Shown one piece after another: positions 12,211 through 23,739 of a stretch of DNA of 64,000 nucleotides; positions within the stretch are counted from its first letter, which is position 1, and every line of letters begins with the position of its first letter. Source of the DNA: Lumbricus terrestris (lineage: Eukaryota > Annelida > Clitellata > Crassiclitellata > Lumbricidae); NCBI GenBank assembly GCA_949752735.1, contig OX457043.1, positions 37,384,605 through 37,448,604 of the forward strand, read 5' to 3'. The position numbers were made by a program, and so were the translations under genes. Under the pieces are notes generated by a model, which saw nothing but the letters and a program-made list of their open reading frames with translations, had not been told where the DNA came from and searched no databases.

Positions 12211-14435
12211 AATTAATTAACATAACAAAATAAGATTAGTCAAATTTGCCAGATAGTCAATAGTAACACCAGGTCAGCAAGTATAATTAATCATACCAGT
12301 TAACAGTACTTCCTGCACTTGCTTGTGGTATGCTCATCCTAGATCCATACTTTAGCACTCTAGTGTTAGTGCACAAAACAGTCATCGCCCAACAGCACTA
12401 TAATTGTATTTCCCCAACAACTATTTCTTACAGATGATTGGAATATCGAAAATATGAAGAAACGCTATGCTACTTTCATCAAGTTTAGTGCGAAATTTGT
12501 GCGAAATTTGTGCCTGAGGAATTCAGCACACAACAGTTTGATCCTTGAACTAATTACTGCATAAAGACACGCTTAATAATTCGTCTTCAGCAGATAAGAG
12601 TTGTTATAGCCTACATGGTTTTGTTTCTTTGGTCATCATGAAAAATTAATCTGGCCTAATTACTACATCATGCAAAGGCCTCTGGTCAGAAACTGAACTA
12701 GAATTCGCAGAGGAGATAGATTGATAACCATTTTCGACCATTATCCTAAATGCAGCATGAGAATTATAGAAAAAGAACATGATGGGTCAGACATTGAATA
12801 ATATGTATTTAGGATGTGCAATGTCAAGTTTACTATGGGTTTTGAGAAAGACTAGGACGTTGAACCCAAACCCTGTGGCATTGAGTCCAAGTTCAGTTTT
12901 GCATCCTTCTATTCAAATGTGCCATCAGTCGACTTATATTCACCTCTATGAAAGTGACTTGACCTAGAGAAGAATTTATTCCCAACCCAGTTAGGACAAC
13001 TGTGAACAGATGGAAAGTAGCTACCAAGATTGTTTAACAGAACGTCTAAATGGCTCAAACAAACTCAGTGATAAAATTTCCTGGTATTTTGTGTGAATGA
13101 CATTTTCAGGCTCAGGTCTATAGACATAGATTACCATTATAGGGTCTACGTCTGATGCAGTGCGCTTCCAAATTACAAGTCCTGAGTAGACTCGTGCACC
13201 AAGTAGGTCATAGGTCATTATGACTGAAGGCTATAAATAATTCTGCTCAGTGCTAACCAGTTTTTTAAATTCAGCTGGCGTTTTTTAAGTTTATAAAAAT
13301 CGGTGGTGAAAGCCTTGGCAAGATGCATGAAGGTTTACATTTAAGCTTTGGCACAATGCCTGCAGTTTGATTTTGGATGTCACAGCAACAATCATATGAC
13401 CTTTTCGTACCTGGTTTAGACCTCAGGAAATTGCATCACAGAAAACACGCAAATAGAAAGAATTCACTCCTGCTACAATATAATTTTTTCCACAGACCTT
13501 TGAAACTCTGGACCCCATCAACAATGCTTTTATCAGTTATGTATTCCACTTTATTCTCTGTTAACTTACCTTAGAATTGAGCCACCCCTTTTCAAAATCA
13601 ACGAAGTGCTTGTGGAGTTATAAAAAAATTTATCTTTCAACCTGTGTATTGTGCAATGCAAAATGTTGGGAAAACATGATTTTATGAATTTTTTCAATGC
13701 AAATTAAGTTGGCCTAAGCAACTATTGGTTCGACTCGACTCAACAGAATTCAGTATATAGCAACTTCAAAACCAAATTTTCAAGTTTCTGGCGAAGTGCA
13801 ATTAATTATCAATGAAGCAAACTGGTAAATAAATATAAAAACTATGAAGAATGCGAATTTTTTACTCCCTCGTTTAGTTCAGGTTCATGTTTTGGTTTGC
13901 CGTTTTGATTCCTGATGTCACTCGATTGGCCATGTGCGCATGCACAAAATTTAAACTGTCCAGTGGCTTTGCGCTATTCAATCTTGTGATCGCCGTTGCG
14001 ATGTTGGCTACTTAATGAATTCACACCAGTTGATCTACTTTTTAGGCTGATGGAAAAAGAATCTTACTGATTCATTATAAGGTCAGGTCGAATACGTATT
14101 TTATTAATGAGATAGAGCTCTGACAAAGCTTTCCAACCATGTAGGCTATAACAACCCTGCTGTTTTTCGCCAGGTGGACACTGTTGATGACTTTAAAATT
14201 ATGCACAAAACGGTTTTTTATAACAGTTTTATACCTTATGGGTTATTTAATTTGCACACAAAAAAACACATTAAAAACAGCCAACGCTGACCATTAACAA
14301 TTCTCTGAAGACATTTCAAGTCCTCATGGATAATGAACCTTTACCCAAGAATAAAATAAAATGAAAATAGTAATAATTTTCAGCTTCACAAATATTGCAG
14401 CAGTAAAATGCTAAAGGATGACAAAAGCAACTCAC
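12211..14435. other. ETFB intron 3, part without recognisable features
   Basis: AT-rich sequence. I see no conserved coding segment on either strand and no ETFB exon 4 (the AIDDDCNQTGQ-type sequence is absent). No clear repeat structure. Confidence 0.5.
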
Positions 14436-14594
14436 CTGTTTACCTACAATGACAACATCCACTTTTTCATCCATAGCCAGTTTTGCCAGAATCTTAGAGA
14501 CATGGAATGGCTCTAAAGTTTCATAGTCTTTGGCCGGTATGTCGACATGTATAGCTCTGTCCGCTCCCATTGCCAAAGCTGTTCTTAAGGTTTC
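14436..14594 (-). CDS. ETFB: Electron transfer flavoprotein beta subunit, exon 3
   Basis: This 159 bp exon encodes 53 codons, from [20 protein letters not shown] to VDVVIVGKQ. The closest known sequence is the animal ETFB segment [17 protein letters not shown]...KVDLVLLGKQ. ETFB pairs with ETFA in the mitochondrial matrix; the heterodimer carries FAD and AMP and passes electrons from acyl-CoA dehydrogenases to ETF-ubiquinone oxidoreductase. The acceptor reads TTTGTAG before GAA and the donor CAG then GTGAGT; both are phase 0 and match the end of exon 2. The final GKQ begins the segment that contacts AMP in the human protein (known structure). The remaining exons (residues after about 124) must lie left of the window. 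No frameshift or stop is seen, so the gene looks functional. Confidence 0.95.
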
Positions 14595-14743
14595 CTACAA
14601 ACCAAAAACACACAAAATAGCTTTCAATAGAATTAAATGCATGCATAAACATTATGAGTAGGTAAGGTAGGCAAGCACGACAATCAATCACGTGACCAGT
14701 GACGTCATTATGGCCAAAGTCAAAGGTCAAGGTCATCCTAATT

Positions 14744-15235
14744 CATTATCGTCATCATCGAAATCCTTGGGCTAAACGCCCGTAGGTGTCCGGCACCACT
14801 CTCTGTTTGAGTCTGTCTCGCTGCCCATCTTCAACCTGTCTGGTCTGCAGGTCCATACCATTAACATCTTGAACCAGCTAGACCATCTTGTCTGATGAAG
14901 AGAATATGGGGAGAGATGCACGAAGGACAACCTGGGTCAATGCCCGTATGTGTCCAAAGCTCTCTTCCCCCCCCCGACTCTCTCCACTGGTCTGTACTGA
15001 CCGGCCTGTGCATGTCAGCTCCACATCATGACACCTTGAAGCATCTGGGTCGCTATGTCACTTGTGTCGTGGTTTTTTGCGGATTTCTATGGTCTTGGTC
15101 TTTTACTGCCAGTGTATCTCCACCCATCTGGCAAACCTTCCTCATTTTATCTGGGCTTAGGACCGGCACAGAGAAGGAAGTTGCTGGTTCCCTGTGGCAG
15201 AGGATGGATGCAGTTTAACGTCGTGCCCAGGACCA
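14744..15235 (-). mobile_element. Retroposon insertion in the left arm of F2
   Basis: Flanked by a 9 bp duplication ATCCTAATT (14735-14743 and 15236-15244). The left edge CATTATCGTCATCATCG reads on the minus strand as a GATGATGACG tail, so the insert is probably the 3' end of a LINE in minus orientation. No strong protein match is visible. Confidence 0.6.
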
Positions 15236-16036
15236 ATCCTAATTAGGTCACATTAATTAGACCATATTAATTAGGTCATGGTAATGGGGTCACGCTAATT
15301 CGGTCATATTAATTAGATCAGTGCTGTCCAACGTGCGGTTCGCGGGCCGCATGCGGCCCGCGAGGTGATTTCAAGTGGCCCGCCCGGACTCGCTTAATTT
15401 TTGCACTTTAATTGTGTAAAATGAAGTAAAGGGTATAACGTCACTGGTCGACTTGAGCTTTTTTTATTGTCTTTGTGACAGTTGCCAATTTGGAACGCTA
15501 TCAGGAAGGCCAATCCGAAAACTAACATTACTCTCTTCTTTTCTTCCTAGGGTTAGGTTCCAGCTCGTAGGTCTAGTCTATCTGGAGATCGACCCACGAC
15601 TTCTGGTTTTAACGACTCTCATTACATACTCAACTACACTCACTTCGCAAACCGTCCCAAATCGTTCACTTCTAGTCAGTTTCTGAGATCTGTACAGAGT
15701 TTCAGCACGTCTGCAAGTGACTCTCATTCAATTCGAGAGATAATCTAATTTTAGTTGTAAGGATTAGAAAGAAACTATCGATAAAAGACACAGGGACCAG
15801 GGAAGACGAATGTCAATGTCTTGACTCTGCCAGGTACGAGGACTATGGTGCTAGCTCTTTAGACCGAGACTCTTGCTTCGACGATTTTTTATGAAAGTCA
15901 GAGGAGAATGGAAATTCGCCCCAATCATAAAGTGGATCTTAGCCAGAAAAATTGTTTGGGCAAAGTATACTGAAGAACTGAGCTGGCCAAACTGTGCCTG
16001 GGCGATGAAACTGAGTGCGAGGCAGGAATAATCGCC

Positions 16037-16233
16037 CAGTGGCGGTGCCAGGATTTAAGTTTTTGGGGGCTGAATCCTCGCGGAGGAAATTTTCCATTTC
16101 ACTCGCCAAAATTTCTGACGACCTTTTTGGTAATTTGGTCGAAATCTTATGCATATATTTAAGTTTTTATTGGGAGGCTGATCATGGAAATATTTCATGA
16201 TGGCCTTTTTTACGGGGGCTTAGTCCCCTATAC
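16037..16233. mobile_element. Left end of another hAT element
   Basis: Starts CAGTGGCGGTGCCAGGATTT followed by a GGGGGCTGAATCC stretch, a common hAT terminus type. The matching right end (…CACCGCCACTG) is not found before the next element begins, so it is truncated. Confidence 0.5.
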
Positions 16234-16778
16234 CAGTGGTTCTCAAACTTCTGCAGGCCATGGACCGGCAATAACTCTTTGTTGAAGTTCGCGGACCGCT
16301 AACTTAAATGTCGAGCACAAACAAAAGCGACCTGTATTTTGAAAGAGACTATTGCAAAGCTATTCATAATAATAGGGATTCATTTCGATAATTAAAACAT
16401 ATATCTGACAGCATTTAATATATTTCCCAAGTTAATTCCCATTTAATTACATTTTTAAAAGCCAAACTTAAAGTTTCAAACTAGATTAACCTAGAATTTA
16501 ATTTAACTTTGTTATTGTAGGCCTAGGGCCGAATTAAGTGGTTCTCCAAATATATGGACCTATATGCCTATAGCTAATGGCAAAGTGCTAAGATTGTGTG
16601 TCAATGATAGAAACACCTGTTCGAAATCAAACACAGAAACCCGGAGGAAAACCACAAGAATATAGTCTACGTGTAGATTTGAAAAAAATACAATTTATTT
16701 TAACTCTACTCCACGGACCGGTGATCAAACCTCCGCAGACCGGCGCCGGTCCGCGGACCACCACTTTGAGAACCACTG
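16234..16778. mobile_element. hAT miniature element (CAGTGGTTCTCAAA ends)
   Basis: Ends CAGTGGTTCTCAAACTT and its inverse TTTGAGAACCACTG, with GGACCGGC and GGTCCGCGGACC motifs inside each end. The flanking octamers are CCCTATAC and GTGTAGGG; they are not direct repeats but are reverse complements with one mismatch. The interior is AT-rich and non-coding. Confidence 0.8.
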
Positions 16779-16784
16779 GTGTAG

Positions 16785-17192
16785 GGCACTTGGTGGCAGA
16801 CCATGAGCTCTTAGGACGCTCAAGGCGTAGATGGATGAAGAGCAGGAACTCAGGACACGACTGACATGCGACGAAGTCCGTAAGTCACTGCTGATGGTTA
16901 CACCTAGAATAACCATGCAGTCAACCCTCTCAAGGTCTGGCAGCGGATGAGGAAGGACAGTCCCCTTTGAATGCCGGTTGAAAATCATCTCACGCGACTT
17001 TGTTGGATTAAGTTTTAAATGGTTCCTGGTAGCCCATATCTCAATTGCAGCAAGCTCAGACTTGAGAGTTGATCTCATCGAAGCAGGGATGATGAGGTAA
17101 GTATCTTCCGCAAACTTAACAATTTTGTTCTGCTGATAGACTGGCGCCGCTACTGTAAACGCCACTTTTGTCTTGCACATTTTGATGGTCAA
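16785..17192 (-). pseudogene. LINE reverse transcriptase fragment
   Basis: The minus strand encodes part of a non-LTR reverse transcriptase: KFAEDTYLIIPASM (the FADD catalytic box, with the first aspartate of the DD pair replaced by glutamate), then LAAIEIWATRNHLKLNPTKS and VILGVTISSDL, matching the palm-to-thumb region of CR1-like elements. Both ends are truncated and the catalytic change shows decay. It sits inside the hAT at 15319-17544, and its right neighbour 17195-17460 is unremarkable AT-rich sequence. Confidence 0.85.
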
Positions 17193-18361
17193 CTATTGTG
17201 TAGCATGACAATCGTGGTTTGTGTAGTCTACATGCTATTATTCATTAGCCTATTATTATTCTGTGGAACTCATCGAACTCTTTCGATAAACTGCTCAAGA
17301 CTTTCCTCTTTGGACATTCCTGGGTCGGGAACATCTCTGAATATCTTGAACCCGCGGTATATGAATTTCATAACAGATAGCTACAGGCTATAGATTGATA
17401 GATAGGTTACAATCATTCCATATTAAATTTCAATACTCATTTCAATGTTAATATATCAATGAATTTTGATTTTACTGTTGAGGCCCTCGGCTTCAAAAAT
17501 CTTCCTTTTGCAGCCCGTGGTGCCAAAAAGGTTGGACAGCACTGAATTAGATCATAGCTTTTATATTATATTAATTAACAATAATTAAAATATAGTAATT
17601 AGAGTAATTAGTGAACCCTAATCAGCAGCGCAAGCCCCACTCCAACCGAAAATGACTCATCGGAAACATTGTCACGCAATCTGGGAGCTGTACTGACTTC
17701 TCGGCAACATATCGGCCATGCATTCTATTAATCACAATATATTAATTAGAGCAATTAGTGAATCCTAATCAGCAGCCAATCTCACGCCGACCGGAAATGA
17801 CTCATCGGAAGCAGCGCTGAGCATGCTGGGACCTGTACTCCACTTCTCACCATACCTCCCACCATTCCCTCAGCGTTACATCCCTCTCCCTATCTCCCCA
17901 GCCTTCCACCCCACTAGTGTTGTTTTCGTTAACGAAAACGAAATTGGTAATTAACGAAAATGAAACGTTTTTGTGATAACTAAAACTAAAACACGCTGAC
18001 AACGAAAACTAAAACGAAATATGCAGCAACCAAAACTAAAAGTAAACGAAAATTGATCAAACGAAAACTAAAACGATATTTGGCCAAACGAAAACTAAAT
18101 AATTTGCTCGTGATTTCACCTTACTTTCTTTATTTGTCCGTATTGTGCAAATGGCGTATTTTAGTATAGTGAGGAAGGAGATTATTCACAGAACAGTGGG
18201 TCGTTTTACCTGTATATCCGGGGTCATAATTATGGCTCTAAACCTGTCCAAACAGGTTTGGGGATTAGGAACTATTAATATGCAAATTGGAGTAATGCAG
18301 GGCAGTGATTGTCTGAGGAAGCCTTGCAGGGCCGACAGGCAGGGTGACCAGTGGTGATCCA

Positions 18362-19003
18362 TGGCCTGCCATGAGGTCCAGTATGCACTTTGGTGTTGGG
18401 GGAGTTTCTCACTTCCAATCAGTCAGTGGGTCCCTGGACATGAAAAATCACCGAGGTGCTTGTCCACCATGACGTCACGAATGGCGCAATTGCAAAATCC
18501 AATATGGCCGCCACCGGCCATATTGGAAAATTAGTCTTTATTATTTCTTGCACGATATGCAAGTGTAATAACTCTAATATTACTAATTCAGGTATGTAGA
18601 ATTCATTTCTGATATTTAATTTGTCATACGGGGTCATCTGAAGGTCATACGGGCATTTTCAAGGTCATTTAATACATTTTTTCATTTATCACAGCATATG
18701 CACGTGTAATACCTCAAATAATACTGATTCTAACATGCAGAATTCATTTATGATATTGTTTTTGTCATCCGGGGTCATCTGAAGGTCATAGGGTCAACTT
18801 CAAGGTCATTCTTTAATTTCTTCATTACTCACATCATGTGCACGTGTAATACCTGAAATGTTACCCATTCAGATATGTCGAATTCATTTAGGCTATGATA
18901 CTGTTTTTGTCATCCCGGGTCATCTGAAGGCTATAAGGTCATTGTCAAGGTCATTGTGTTGCATCAATGATGCGGATTATAACTTGAATGAATGCAACAG
19001 TAT
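18362..19003. repeat. Left 642 bp terminal inverted repeat of the nuclease element (right copy 20817-21458)
   Basis: The two copies are inverted and of equal length, with only scattered substitutions. TCAAGGTCA occurs in every module, in an orientation that is mirrored in the other TIR. Confidence 0.9.
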
Positions 19004-19077
19004 AAAGGTGTTATAACTTTAATCAAGCAACTTTAGTCAGCTAATTATGTCATGTTATAAGTCGATGCTGCCTTATG

Positions 19078-20559
19078 TCATTTTTCAGTGTTTTTACAGG
19101 AAGAGTTCTTTGTCTTCCCATGACAATATATCACGCAGAAATTTGAGGCAGCGCGACAACCACAGCGTAGAGTGTTACACTTTCCAGCACACTTGCATAT
19201 TGTGAGCAGACTTCGCGGTAAAGGAAGCAGACATTTCGATGGAAGCAGTGCACCAAAGTGTTCCTTCCATCCGTGATGTAATGGCTCTAGTTCTGCACCG
19301 CGTTCATTGTTTGTTGCAAGTAGTTGGCATGCTCTGTGCACCAGGAAGGCCCCTCGCTGGATGTGGCCTCTGATCTCGCTGCTTGTAGGAGGAAGAGCGT
19401 CAATTCCGACTGTGGATGTGATATAGTTTTCTAGTCTCAGCTGGTCGAACGTCTCACATGTTGTATTTGACCTTGCTCCTGCCCAGACACGTACCAAGTA
19501 CTTCTCTGCTAATTCTGCATCTTGTTCTAACAGCGTGTCTGTCTCTCCAAAGTTTGTCAGATACTGTACTGGGTCGCAGGCTAAAGCTGCATGTTTCGAT
19601 CCCACCTTACTCATGCAGTCGTCTCCTGTCAACACATGTGCCTTGATGACTGCTTTGGCCAGGGATGCTCCAAGTTCAGATACCGCTTGATGAAGTGGAA
19701 GCATTCGCCGATGTTCACCAGTGCCATACTGCTGCCACATCTCCTGCAACCCCAGGTCAATGAAGTATGGTGTGTAGTGTAGCAATACTGCGAAAGTGTC
19801 CGTGTCGTTTGAGACTACGACAAGTCTCTTGCACCGTTGCACACGAACAGCCCAGTCTACGTGCACCACCAGCCTGGCATCCGCCTCCTCGATCCAGTTC
19901 AACAGGTCTGGGATCTCTTCTCCGCCAGTCGACATTGCGGGAAGTGCTTCATCTTCAGAAACAAGAGAGCTAGCAATGACTGTTACATTGCCATATTCTC
20001 GATTGCTAGCAATATCTCTCACCAGAAGCTGCAGGTTTCGCTTGTTTTCCATCGATGCCCAGAACTTTTCCAGTTGATGAGGAATTGGCGTGTCTCTGTT
20101 CATGCCGATAATTGCGATGCCTGATGTTGAGTCAGCACGCCGCATGCGCTCCCCTTCCTTAAGAGACATCTCAATGTAAGAGTCGAGTACCAGATGGACA
20201 TACTTCACGTTTTGGCAGAGGGTTGAAGCAGAGCTTATGACGGCGTCGATGATCCTACCAATGTTTGGAAATTGTGTGAGCGGCAACTGCCGAATCCTAG
20301 ACATAAAATCTACCACAACATGAGTATCAAGATTAGACTCCTGGCACCATTTGGTGAGGTCAAGTTTAGGCTCAATCTCTCCCACAAGTAGCGACTTGTT
20401 GGTGTGAGCTGGAATATCGCCATCAAATAATGGAGACGCTGAGACCAAGTTGTGTGAAAGTATCTGCCTGATGTCCATACCCCGTTCTTTAGCAATGTCC
20501 ATGTTCCTATGTGCCTCTGATATGTCCTTGGATGACAGTTCATTCTTCTCCGTTTCCAT
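19078..20559 (-). CDS. FEN1/XPG-like (PIN superfamily) nuclease with C-terminal CXC cysteine cluster, transposon-encoded
   Basis: The 493-residue reading frame starts at the first ATG (METEKNELSS) and has no stops or frameshifts. I did not recognise it as a named gene, but it carries the acidic set of flap endonucleases in the right order: HVVVDF (D84), VHLVLDSY followed by LKEGERMRR (D126), EEADAR (E225, D227), VVVSNDTDTF (D252, D254) and LTGDD (D313). These correspond by pattern to FEN1 D34, D86, E158, E160, D179, D181 and D233 (known family residues). The last 40 residues are a cysteine-rich segment, CKCAGKCNTLRCGCR then NFC and IYC, resembling the CXC (tesmin/TSO1) motif. The likely role is a structure-specific DNA nuclease acting in transposition (inference). 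No DDE transposase accompanies it. Upstream, another frame starts MSIKMEPLDITDLTSTSL near 20650, so an additional 5' exon or a frameshift is possible. Confidence 0.8.
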   Translation of the reverse strand: METEKNELSSKDISEAHRNMDIAKERGMDIRQILSHNLVSASPLFDGDIPAHTNKSLLVGEIEPKLDLTKWCQESNLDTHVVVDFMSRIRQLPLTQFPNIGRIIDAVISSASTLCQNVKYVHLVLDSYIEMSLKEGERMRRADSTSGIAIIGMNRDTPIPHQLEKFWASMENKRNLQLLVRDIASNREYGNVTVIASSLVSEDEALPAMSTGGEEIPDLLNWIEEADARLVVHVDWAVRVQRCKRLVVVSNDTDTFAVLLHYTPYFIDLGLQEMWQQYGTGEHRRMLPLHQAVSELGASLAKAVIKAHVLTGDDCMSKVGSKHAALACDPVQYLTNFGETDTLLEQDAELAEKYLVRVWAGARSNTTCETFDQLRLENYITSTVGIDALPPTSSEIRGHIQRGAFLVHRACQLLATNNERGAELEPLHHGWKEHFGALLPSKCLLPLPRSLLTICKCAGKCNTLRCGCRAASNFCVIYCHGKTKNSSCKNTEK

Positions 20560-22876
20560 TGTTGATGAATGCAACAGTATAAAGTTAAGGCCTCCTCTGC
20601 CACTGAGGTGACCAAGCTTGTGCTAGTGAGGTCCGTTATGTCCAAAGGTTCCATTTTAATCGACACGTGTGTAACAGTTAACAGTGCGACGATAGTTCAG
20701 AAATTCACACAACGCCTGAGTAAAATAACAGCAGAATATTTTTAGAGTAATAGTGACATCCAAATGTGTAGGCCTATATGATGATAATGAAGGCATTGAA
20801 GTGTTACATAAACGTTTACTGTTGCATTCATTCAAGTTATAATCCGCATCATTGATGCAACACAATGACCTTGACAATGACCTTATAGCCTTCAGATGAC
20901 CCGGGATGACAAAAACAGTATCATAGCTTAAATGAATTCGACATATCTGAATGGGTAACATTTCAGGTATTACACGTGCACATGATGTGAGTAATGAAGA
21001 AATTAAAGAATGACCTTGAAGTTGACCCTATGACCTTCAGATGACCCCGGATGACAAAAACAATATCATAAATGAATTCTGCATGTTAGAATCAGTATTA
21101 TTTGAGGTATTACACGTGCATATGCTGTGATAAATGAAAAAAATGTATTAAATGACCTTGAAAATGCCCGTATGACCTTCAGATGACCCCGTATGACAAA
21201 TTAAATATCAGAAATGAATTCTACATACCTGAATTAGTAATATTAGAGTTATTACACTTGCATATCGTGCAAGAAATAATAAAGACTAATTTTCCAATAT
21301 GGCCGGTGGCGGCCATATTGGATTTTGCAATTGCGCCATTCGTGACGTCATGGTGGACAAGCACCTCGGTGATTTTTCATGTCCAGGGACCCACTGACTG
21401 ATTGGAAGTGAGAAACTCCCCCAACACCAAAGTGCATACTGGACCTCATGGCAGGCCAAGGACTATGGAGTTAGGTAAGATATGATTGGCCAGTGAATAG
21501 GGAGAAACAATGGTGAGGCACGTGAGAGTGAACAAAGGCTGTCCGCTGGAAGGAAGACTCTGTCTTGCTGTGGCTGGCTATGAAAAGTATAGTCGTCTCT
21601 GGTGTAGATAAGAGCCTACTCAGCCTAGGATTGCCCTTCGAGAGGGAAACCAAGAGAAGCCCCTGGCCAGGATCTGATATGTCCAGGGTGAAATTTATTA
21701 GTCTTGGAGAATTTCTGTAGCAATATATTTTGAGGCCAAACAAGGAAACAAGCCACTTTGTTTGACCCGAGGTAAGAGTAAGTCTTAAGAGTTTACAGTC
21801 ATAAAATATTCTTATTGATATGCTTTGCCTGTGACCTTTATTTAGTTGTGTAAAATCCTGCTAGAACTGCGTGAATAGTCGCACAATATCATATTATTCT
21901 CATTCATTCACTTCACATTACAATATATTCCATTTTAGGGATGTTTAGTTCTTTGCATTCATATATCCAGACTAGTGTTATCAAACGTTCTAGCGCATGA
22001 TAGAGTGGTCTTTGGGATGATAGCGGGAATTTTTTCCTGCATCCTACATTGTACCTGCTCATCACACCAGTGATGCTATCATTATTCTATGGACTTCACA
22101 TGCATAGCAGGAACAATAATTCCCTCGGCCCGTTACCGGGGATCTCAAAGAGTGATAAAAACTGATAAGTGCACGGATAGGTAAAACTATATAAAAACTC
22201 TAACTGGAAGAAGCAAAATTACTTGAGAACTAGAAGTAGAAGTAGAAGTAAAATTGCTTCAGGCAGAAGTGAATAAGAACTAGAAGTGAAATTATTTGAA
22301 AACTAGAAGTGGAAGTAAAATCACGTCAACAGAAGTGAATAAAAACTAGAAGTAGAATTAATATAAGAACTAAAATATCACTGAGGGACACTTCAATTAT
22401 TTACATGTACGGACCTTCCTGTGGTGAGCAACTGCATATAGGCCTATCGTTGTCATATATTAATTCCATAAAAAAGTTATGAACTGTAATGCTGAGGTAT
22501 TTATCAATTGGGCAGATCAACAGCAAATGACATTTCACATAATGATCACGTTTTATGTTCAGCACATCTTCGTATTGATTTCCATCAATATAGTTTATTC
22601 AAGAAACGAAACGATATTCACTGCTAACGAGTGTGTATCCCCCGATTATTAAAACTAAAACTAACATTGGCATACTAAAACTAATATTGGCATACTAAAA
22701 CAAAACCTAAAACTAAAATTGACATACTAAAACTAAAACTGAAACTAAAATTGATCCATAAAAACTAAAACTAAAACTAATATTCAGCAACAATTAAAAC
22801 AAAAACTAAAAATTAAGACTAACAATCAAAACTAAAACTAAAATTGGGGCAATATTAAAACAACACTGCACCCCAC

Positions 22877-23683
22877 CCTACCACCCACCCTCCTTCCATT
22901 GCATGACAAGCCTTACACCTCATCATCCAACTCTCCATTCCACCACTCCACACAAACATCTTTACATTATACGCATAAGAGCTGGCCTCTCTTCTCCATC
23001 ATTCTACCTGCCCACCCTTCCTCCTTCCACACCATGCCCTCTATCTCTCACTACAGTCCTACTCCTCACCCTCCACCCCTCCATTCCACACATCGCCACT
23101 TACAACTTTATCTTAAACGCCCAAGGCCTAGCCAAGCAGAAAGCCAGAAACTCTAGTGACAGAACAGTCAGAGGACAACCTCACCCTTGAACCCTCCATT
23201 CCAACCCTCCACACATACAACATTAACTCATACACATAAGAACCGACCAATCATGAGGCGAGAAACCCTAGCAACTGTCCAATCAGACAGCCGTACACCT
23301 CAACCTCATTTCCTCCACAGCACCTTCACACCGGCTCCAATACACAAAATTTACATATACACCTAAGAGCCACACAATCACAAGCGAGAAACTCTAGTGA
23401 CAGAACAATCAGAAGACATCTCTCTCTCTATGAGTCTCTCTCTACAGCTGACAACCTCACCCCTCCACACATACAACATTTACTTATACACATAAGAATC
23501 GACCAATCATGAGGCAAGAAATCCTAGCGACAGACCAAACAGGACGCGAGAATCCCTATGTATAATTCAAAAATATAGACAGTATTCGTCATTTTATTCG
23601 AAAATAACCATAAATCAGCCGTTTCTACATTTAAATTATCAAAAAATATATATAAAGTATTCACTATTTTCTTCATCAGGTCT
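22877..23683. repeat. F2 left arm, CT-rich and AT-rich outer part
   Basis: Pairs as inverted repeat with 27769-28300. Contains repeated CCTCCATTCCA and CACATACAACATT segments and ends in an AT-rich block with ATGTATAATTCAAAAATATA. A related single arm is at 35925-36720. Open frames here mirror those in the other arm and are not genes. Confidence 0.75.
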
Positions 23684-23739
23684 CGTGCAGCTAAGTACAT
23701 ATACCACAGAAACATGCAAAACTTCTCTTCCCAAGATGG

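Larger units (their letters stand above)
15319..17544. mobile_element. hAT element (CAGTGCTGTCCAACGTGCGG ends)
   Basis: Termini are CAGTGCTGTCCAACG and its inverse TTGGACAGCACTG. The 8 bp AATTAGAT flanks it at 15311-15318 and 17545-17552. The first 80 bp contain GCGGGCCGC-type repeats. No hAT transposase survives; the interior holds another hAT copy, a hAT end and a LINE fragment. Confidence 0.9.
18362..21458. mobile_element. 3.1 kb long-TIR element carrying a FEN1-like nuclease gene
   Basis: Inverted repeats of 642 bp each (18362-19003 and 20817-21458) are perfectly collinear (mirror sum 39820 at both ends) and almost identical. They start TGGCCTGCCATGAGGTCC. Each has an outer part with GACGTCA and a short palindrome AATATGGCCGCCACCGGCCA, then about three tandem modules of roughly 127 bp containing GGTCATCTGAAGGTCAT, TCAAGGTCATT and GCACGTGTAATACCT. 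The 1.8 kb between is filled by a single gene. No convincing target duplication: flanks are GGTGATCCA and AGGACTATG. Superfamily unassigned. Confidence 0.8.
17915..22868. mobile_element. 5 kb hAT element with (AAAACTAAAAC)n ends
   Basis: The terminal 11 bp AGTGTTGTTTT is inverted at the right end (AAAACAACACT), and the 8 bp CACCCCAC is duplicated at 17907-17914 and 22869-22876. Both subterminal regions (17930-18110 and 22640-22865) consist of degenerate AAAACTAAAACG units in the same orientation. No hAT transposase is visible; the centre is occupied by the nuclease-bearing element 18362-21458. The 21460-22600 stretch includes an AGAAGTAG-rich tract near 22220-22360 and nothing else recognisable. 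It is inserted in the left arm of F2. Confidence 0.9.

Noticed and set aside
18145..18357. Short open frame left of the nuclease element
   Set aside because: No motif; lies in non-coding hAT sequence and ends at the element border.
22899..23190. Open frames in the pyrimidine-rich F2 arm and their mirror at 28033-28409
   Set aside because: Proline/serine/histidine-rich translations of simple sequence in both arms.
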